A program made the position numbers and the translations under genes. A stretch of DNA of 64,000 nucleotides from Aphelenchoides besseyi (lineage: Eukaryota > Nematoda > Chromadorea > Rhabditida > Aphelenchoididae), in assembly GCA_024699855.1 (NCBI GenBank), contig JAMPIQ010000001.1, forward strand, positions 8,184,001 to 8,248,000, read 5' to 3'. Shown here piece after piece: positions 57,687-64,000 of this stretch (its first letter is position 1; the number at the start of each line of letters is the position of its first letter). The notes beneath the pieces were generated by a model. It was not told where the DNA came from and searched no databases. It saw only the letters and a program-made list of their open reading frames with translations.

Positions 57687-59335
57687 TTTGTTGACGACTG
57701 ACAGCACTGAAATTGAAATTTTCGTTCAAAATATTTTCGATTACCTACGCACAGCTTGTCGATGTTGAATTTTAGAATTGCTAAGACATTGGATTCTGGT
57801 CGAAGTCGTTACCGTCTGCAAGAAAGATAAACAACTCGCATTCTACGGAGCAATCGAAGAAATGTGGTGGTTGATTGGAAGAAATGAAAAATCTGCAACA
57901 GTTCGCTTGTCGGCCGCCACTCGCAGCACAACACACGTTTAACTGACTCGCATTTTGTGGGTTTCCGTGTTGGCTTTTGTTTTCGATTTCAATGGTTTGA
58001 AGAGTGGAATATCGATTCTGATTGCTTCAAATGATGCAACGACATTCGAAAGAAATTCCAGCGATTTCAAGTCCAGGAACCATTCGTTTAATGGTCGTTT
58101 ATTTGCCGGTTTTTTGGTTTTAGCTCCAAAACTTTTTTGTAAAGAAATTTGCGTACTCTTTTCATATTCTTGTCGTAATTACTGAGAGCCGGAGATCTCG
58201 TTTGACAGCGAGCTGTGGCGGATAGGCAAATTTCATCACGTAAAAGAACACCGTGACGGCCAAAAGAAGTTCGAATTCATGAGTCCAACAAGGTCGCCTT
58301 CGAATAACTTTTGCGTGGCCATTAGATTCGGTCGTCCGCTTTTATGCTCGGCGGTCTCCGACTCTTTTACACTACTCATTCAGTTGTCCTTCGCCCGTTG
58401 GCTGTGAGCGCTCGGACATTGTGACTGAAGCAGCAGCTTTTTCGCATCCTTTCGGCCATCCGTTTGATGCCAAACGTGCTATTTTTATACTCTCACGTTG
58501 AGCTGCGGGACTTATACTCCGTGGTCTTATCGCCTTCAGTTTTTCCTCGTCTTAATCATCTGGCAACCGCAACCTTTTTTCTTTCATGCGCTTTTAAACC
58601 AACACAGGTGACTTAAAAAAACCGAAATTGAGTGCTCTCCACTTCCGATGCTTGCTTTTTACACAGTGGAACACTCGGAGTTGCTCAAACGCTAATGCAA
58701 TTAGCAGAAATGTCGACCACTTTTATTAAAAGTTTGCAATTAGAAAGGAGAGCGTTTTCTTGCGACTGTTTGTGTTGTTGGATGACAGAATTTCATGCTA
58801 CGGCTTTTCGTGACCGGTCTCGTTTCCGTTTGAGGTGGAGGTCTTTTCCGTTCTTCAGATTTTTGCCACAAGTGAAATTGTCACGTTCGTCAATGTTGTT
58901 TGCGTGTTCTTGTAATTGACTTAATGAATGCCCTAGATCTTCGTAAGTATTGCGGTTTGGCCAACATTTCGGTTTTTCGTCGGAGATTAATCGTGCCATT
59001 TGTCTCCATAATCAGCAGTTTAATCCACGTACATGTTCCAGCTCAAACTCCACGTGATAGTCCGTAGAAGTGTGCGAGTTCTCGAATTTCGTTCCTGAAC
59101 CCGACATTCACTTTTATTCACTAATTCGATTCTTGTCGTCAATTTTGCAACAAACGTTCCAGTTCTCCTGTTAATCTACGATGTCTTAAGTTATTCTGCA
59201 GAATCACGTGGAGTTGGAAATCTGGCGGTTTGTTTTCGGTTGGTAATTTGCTTTGTCAATGCAAACTTGATCGTATTCCAGAATCCCGTGCTTCTGATTG
59301 GTTGTTTTACGCACTTATTCTGATACACTTGCGCG
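57687..59335. other. Divergent intergenic stretch
   Basis: About 1.65 kb between the TSC1 start (-) and the deacetylase start (+). No coding frame with splice support and no repeat noticed; presumably promoters and 5' UTRs of both genes. Confidence 0.5.
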
Positions 59336-62269
59336 ATGACCGATCGTCCAACCGGTTCCTCGGAATCGAACGAAGACGAAGGCGGATTCGAACGAAATCT
59401 TGCAATTCTGCAAGAGGTAAGAGACTTAAACTGTTATTTTCCACAATCATTTTGTAGATGTATCAACGAAAAAACGCCGACCTACTAAGTCAATTGCAAC
59501 AATGCTCGCAGTTTTCGGCCCAAGATTATCTGCAAACTCTTCAGCTATTTGGCAATTTGCCGTTAAATCGAGCAGAAAGCTCTTCATCGAGTGCTCTGAA
59601 TCAGCCGGTTGGGTCAGCTCCTTCTAGTGGGTTCAATTTTCGACCATTAACCGGCCAAAAGTCGGTGGACGTCGAAATGGCATCGATGATTGACATCGGC
59701 GCTAATAGAGACGCAAATCAGCAGCCATCGAGTAGCAATTTAACTCCTCGAAATCGTCGAACTTTTTCGGGTTCTGGTCAAACGATTTCACAACACACGA
59801 GAGATCGTCTAAAAACAATGATTGCAACTAAAAAACAAAAACAACGTCTTCATAGCGCCGGTTCTATTGGATCGCAGAATTCTCTTACCACATCCTCCAA
59901 TAGTCCAACAACCAATTGGCTTCAAAATCCACCAGCAGTTAAATCGGGTTCTGATGCGAACTTAATAGCCCCACTAGTTAGTGCCCAATTGTCAACGTTG
60001 CCACCACAATCGGCCGGTCCCAGTAGTGTTTCCGCAGCTATGACACCGAACTTCGATATTTCTTCTTTTCAATTACCAACAAGTGCGTCAATAAATCAGA
60101 ATGCCGCTCCTCAGCTTAGCGAATTTCAACTTCGCAAAGTGAATAGTGAGCCAAATCTGAAGATGCGACTAAGAGCTCGGTTATTGAACAAAGGCTCAAG
60201 TCCCGTTACGCATTCAACTCATCCTTACAACAATTTACCAGCATCTCATGGTGCGCATCATCGTCCATTACAACGGTTTGTTTATATTTATAAACGTGGA
60301 TTTATTTTGTTTTAGATGTGAAAGTGATTCCGCACCTCTGGAAATGCTACTTGGCAATCAGCTAACTGATAATCGTTCAACTCTTCCGCATGCTCAATCT
60401 TCGTCGTTATTACAAATGCCCACAAATATGGTCATACCGTCTCCTTCACTACCCAACTTATCAAATGGTATGGAGCAGTTGCAATTGGATTGGAGTAATC
60501 TATTGATGCAAACACCATTTGCGAGCTTTCTATCAATGCCCTCGTTGTTGCGAAATGCTCTTTTGCCTCAATCCTCGTCTATTATGGAACCACAATTGGA
60601 AACAGCTGGAGGTAAGAATGAAATTGTAATGTTTATACTCTTCGTTTAGGAAATCGTTTTGAATCAAATCGTGGAAACACGAATCAACTACCAATCGGTG
60701 GATATCCGAGTTTACTAAAACAACAACTTAGAGATCTTGTATTACGACGAAAATCGTTGGTACGTGAAGAGCCTGAAGAAGAACAAATGTTGGAAGCGTT
60801 TTCACAACGCTTTCAAAACCTTTCGAACGCTCAAAACAATCAATTGAAAACTGGTAAGTCATAGCAATTTAAGACTTAAAGAAATTTAATTTCCAGGTCT
60901 CGCTTATGATGCGATGATGTCTGTAAGTTGACATTTTTATTGTTCTTAAACTTTCAAAATACTCAGAAACATCAATGTTTGTGTGGAGAAAACCAGAATC
61001 ACGTTGAACATGGCGGTCGAGTTCATTCGATTTGGGCACGACTTCAAGAACGTGGTTTCGTTGACAGCTGTGAACGAAGTGCAATGCGAAAGGCATCCTT
61101 GGACTTGCTTCGTCTCGTTCATACACCAACTTATGTCACGTTCTTTGCGGTCTCTCCAACTGCTTGTTTAAAATTAGAGGCATCGGAAATGCCGTTAAAG
61201 AGTTTTGTTCAAGTAACTATTCAATTCATCCATCATTCCTCATCACTTACATTTTTAGTTGTCGTGCGGTGGAATTGGCGTTGACTCGGACACTTATTTC
61301 AACGATGCAAATACTCAGTTAGCTATTCGAATGGCTGTTGGATCGTTGGTTGAATTGGCATCGCAAGTGATTGAAGGAAAAATGAAGAATGGTTTTGCTT
61401 GTATTCGTCCTCCTGGTCATCACGCTGAACGAGAACAAGCTATGGGTTTTTGTTTTTTCAACAATGTTGCAATTGCCGCTCGTTACTTGCAAAAAACGTA
61501 TCCGAATCAATGCAAACGAATCGCAATTGTTGATTGGGATGTTCATCATGGCAATGGAACTCAATTGTGCTTCGAAGCGGATCCATCAGTCCTTTACATT
61601 TCTATGCATCGACACGATAACGGAAACTTTTTCCCTGGAACCGGTGCCGTGACAGAAATGGGCGTAGCTGAAGGACGGGGTTTCACTGTCAACATTCCAT
61701 TCAGCGGCGATACTATGGGCGATGCTGAGTATTTAGCTGCGTGGCGAGTTTTAGTCCTTCCATTATTGGATGCATTTTGTCCAGATTTTATTTTGGTTTC
61801 ATCGGGTTTCGATGCGGCAAAAGGACATGCCTTGGCACTCGGAGGGTAAACGAACTTGGACTTGTTATTAACTGATAGTTCATTTTCAGTTATGAGGTTT
61901 CCCCAAAACTTTTCGGCTATTTTACTCGTACTCTTCTGTCATACGCCGATGGAAAAGTGGTTTTAGCGTTGGAAGGTGGTTACGATCTACCATCGATTTG
62001 TGATTCAGCCGAAGCGTGTGTTAGGGTACGTTGTTTTCGAAATAACATCAACTGTATGTTTCTAGGCGTTGTGTGATAACGGCGGGGAGTTAACGTCCTT
62101 GTCTAAAGAATCCTTGGAGAAGATTCCGAATCAGGCAGCGCAAGACACAATTCAGAAAGTAATAGCCGTTCATAAGAAGACATGGCCGGTTTTGACGGGA
62201 ATACAAGGAATTAATACCAATGAAATGTATTGGCAAACATCTCAACGATTCCCCTCTTTGACTGTTTAA
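59336..62269 (+). CDS. Class IIa histone deacetylase (HDAC4/5/7/9 type)
   Basis: Signal-responsive nuclear co-repressor (hda-4 is the C. elegans member). ATG at 59336, first intron 59417-59457. The N-terminal regulatory part is Gln/Ser-rich with the 14-3-3 motif LRKVNSEPNLKMRLRARLL, equivalent to the LRKTxSEPNLKLRSRL site of HDAC4. The deacetylase domain contains HQCLCGENQNHVEHGGRVHS, FACIRPPGHHAEREQAMGFC, the zinc-site IVDWDVHHGNGTQ, FILVSSGFDAAKGH and LALEGGYDL. In that last motif a Tyr stands where vertebrate class IIa enzymes have His, so the ancestral catalytic residue is present. C-terminus: MYWQTSQRFPSLTV. Further introns at about 60276-60315, 60612-60649 and others are in phase. Confidence 0.9.
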
Positions 62270-62872
62270 CTCGAGTTGCTGTTTTCGGTTCACTTAGTAA
62301 CTTTGGAACACTCATTTTTGCACGAAAAAGGTTTTTTCCCAACAAACTGAACGGTTCTAAACATTTCTTAGTTGTCTTATCATTCTTTTTGTAGTCATCT
62401 TTTCTACCAAAATTGTCTAATAAGCGTAATAGTATTCGGCCAGTGACCGTGTTCTTTGTAAATATTCAACATTGCTTTCACTACTGCCATTACGTTCATT
62501 TCAATGTATTTTTATTCTTAAAACTTCCACATATCCAACGCTTTTTGCTGTCATTTAGTTGAGCAAAAAGCTGACGAATGGACAGTTTTTTTTCAATTAG
62601 GTGTTTTTGTTTTCGTGTATTTAGAGACAGGACTCTTACATTTACATATTTCTAATCATCAATATCTAGAGAGTAATTCTTTGAGCAAATTTCTATTTTG
62701 TGTAAATAGTCGTTGAGAAATAAACAAATTGAATACTACGAACTTGTTTGACATCGTAAATGCGTGATGAAAGCGATGACAAGCTACTTCTTGTCCTATC
62801 TTAGCATTCTTTGGAACTGTTTACTTCAGGTTTCAGGATGTTTTCTTGATCGAATTCGCCGGAAAACCAATA
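62270..62872. other. Intergenic stretch
   Basis: About 600 bp; AATAAA near 62720 could end a long 3' UTR of the deacetylase. No gene seen. Confidence 0.5.
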
Positions 62873-64000
62873 TGCCTGATGTTGAGAAGCTCGACAGTAC
62901 AGAAGTCGAAGTAATTTAGCAAGTTTTTTGTACTATAATCTCTGTGATTACTTTAGAGAACAACTTCGTCAGCTGCCACCAACTCCAATGGAGTTTTAAG
63001 TATCGATACGAATGGAAATGCTCAGGCTGCTACAAATGTCGACAATTTAACTCCACTGGCAGTTGATGGAGAACAAAACGAAAAGAAAACATCACAAGTC
63101 GCCACCGATGCAAACACTTCAGAAGCCTCCAAACCGAATTCAACAACAAAAGTAATTCAAAGGAAGTGACTACTCGAATTGTTTATATTTAGCTGGAATT
63201 GCGTTCAAAAGAAGAGCTAATTCAACTGATCAAAAGACAACTTACTTTATTGAAAGAAGCACGCAAAACATCGGCTCAATACAAAGAAGAGGTAAGTGAA
63301 GATGGTAAATGCGGCAATCGATGGCTCCAAATTTAGGCTTCAACATTGAAAGAACAAGTTGCAGCATTCGAATCGAAACTTCAGAAAAACTCAGCTGTAA
63401 GCAATCACGAATATCGAAGTCACAGGATGACATTTTTCAGTCGCTCAATGATGTGGCCATTCAAAAGCTCGAGCTTTCCGATTACAAAAAATCGATGGAA
63501 ACCCTACGAAAGAAATTGGAATCTACAGATAAAATCATCGCGGAAAAAGACGAATCACAACGAGAATTGGGCCGAAAACTGCACAGTTTGACCGAAAGAA
63601 ACATCGAATTGGAAGAACTTGTGGAACGAGAAGCCAAAGAGAAAGAGGCAACAAACAAAAAAATGAATGGTAATTTTCAGTTGATTATACGCTCACATTT
63701 CTCTAGATCTCGAACAAACCATCGCCAAAATGCAATGTGATTTCGACAACGAGAAAAGCGAATTCGAAGAGAGGATTACGATGATCTTGAAGGAGACCGA
63801 TGATATGCGAGAGACAATCAAACGACAGAAAAAGGAATTGAACGCAATACGTAACGAGGACAACGATCAAAAAAACGAACTCAATCGCTTCGTCAAATCC
63901 AACGAACAAATTCAGCGCAAATACGATGAACTGTTTGCCGAATTCACTGCCTACAAAGTCCGTGATGTTCGAATAGAAAGTGTATAATCGAGGGCATTTT
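62873..64000 (+). CDS. Golgin-like coiled-coil protein (GCC2-type), 3' truncated by window edge
   Basis: ATG at 62873 (MPDVEKLDSTEVE) and introns near 62912-62956, 63152-63194, 63291-63336 and others lead through a Ser/Thr/Asn-rich start into a region reading LELRSKEELIQLIKRQLTLL KEARKT, then long charged coiled coil (LRKKLESTDKIIAEKDESQR). The last visible exon ends in AEFTAYKV, followed by a donor-like CC|GTGATG near 63961, so the gene continues to the right. The KEELI-QLIKRQL and EF-x-YKVR patterns recall GCC2/GCC185, a trans-Golgi tethering golgin, but the GRIP domain would lie outside the window. Confidence 0.5.

Overview
The window reads as nuclear DNA of a nematode. Genes are compact and intron-rich; most introns are about 38-50 nt with GT...(T)TTTAG or TTTCAG ends, 3' ends carry AATAAA, and a long gene resembling the epithelial junction protein AJM-1 is present. 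It also holds a clear TSC1 (hamartin) gene, a family absent from C. elegans, which suggests a lineage outside the rhabditids, possibly an enoplean/dorylaimian worm (inference). All gene models were built by eye from reading frames, splice signals and recognised family motifs; no search was run.

Region 1 (1 to about 7,000) is part of an integrated Polinton/Maverick virus-like element, all genes on +: a partial basic ORF cut by the left edge, an unknown 278-aa protein, an integrase with a C-terminal chromodomain, a minor capsid (penton-type) gene broken by a 10-bp tandem duplication, a small basic core/minor capsid protein, the major capsid protein, a small membrane protein, an adenain-type cysteine protease and a second single-pass membrane protein. 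Polymerase and packaging ATPase are not in the window and may lie left of it. Several of these genes contain nematode-type introns and some are only 2-4 nt apart. From 7,000 to 8,970 follows non-coding DNA with tandem repeats, possibly the terminal repeat or flank of the element.

Region 2 (8,974-26,742) is housekeeping, mostly on +: an unknown small gene, cytosolic methionyl-tRNA synthetase, ESF1 (pre-rRNA processing), UDP-glucuronate decarboxylase (UXS1), an unknown gene, XPC (with a MITE-like inverted-repeat element in one intron), a candidate microprotein, ADRM1/Rpn13 on -, ATF6 and TBC1D13.

Region 3 (27,134-43,747): a 12-kb minus-strand AJM-1-like gene (membrane-type N-terminal segment, long coiled coil, C-terminal MYND-like zinc finger), then CPSF2/CPSF100 on - sharing a short divergent promoter with EXOSC1/CSL4 on +.

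Region 4 (43,968-62,269): a CCCH zinc-finger protein of ZC3H3 type, an unknown AT-hook/coiled-coil gene, an unrecognised minus-strand gene, a small predicted secreted protein, an SK-type potassium channel (KCNN) with an unusual selectivity filter and a protein tyrosine phosphatase nested antisense in one intron, TSC1 on -, and a class IIa histone deacetylase on +. The right edge cuts a GCC2-like golgin.

The genes are not an operon-like pathway. The most unusual parts are the virus-like element, the SK channel locus and the TSC1 gene.
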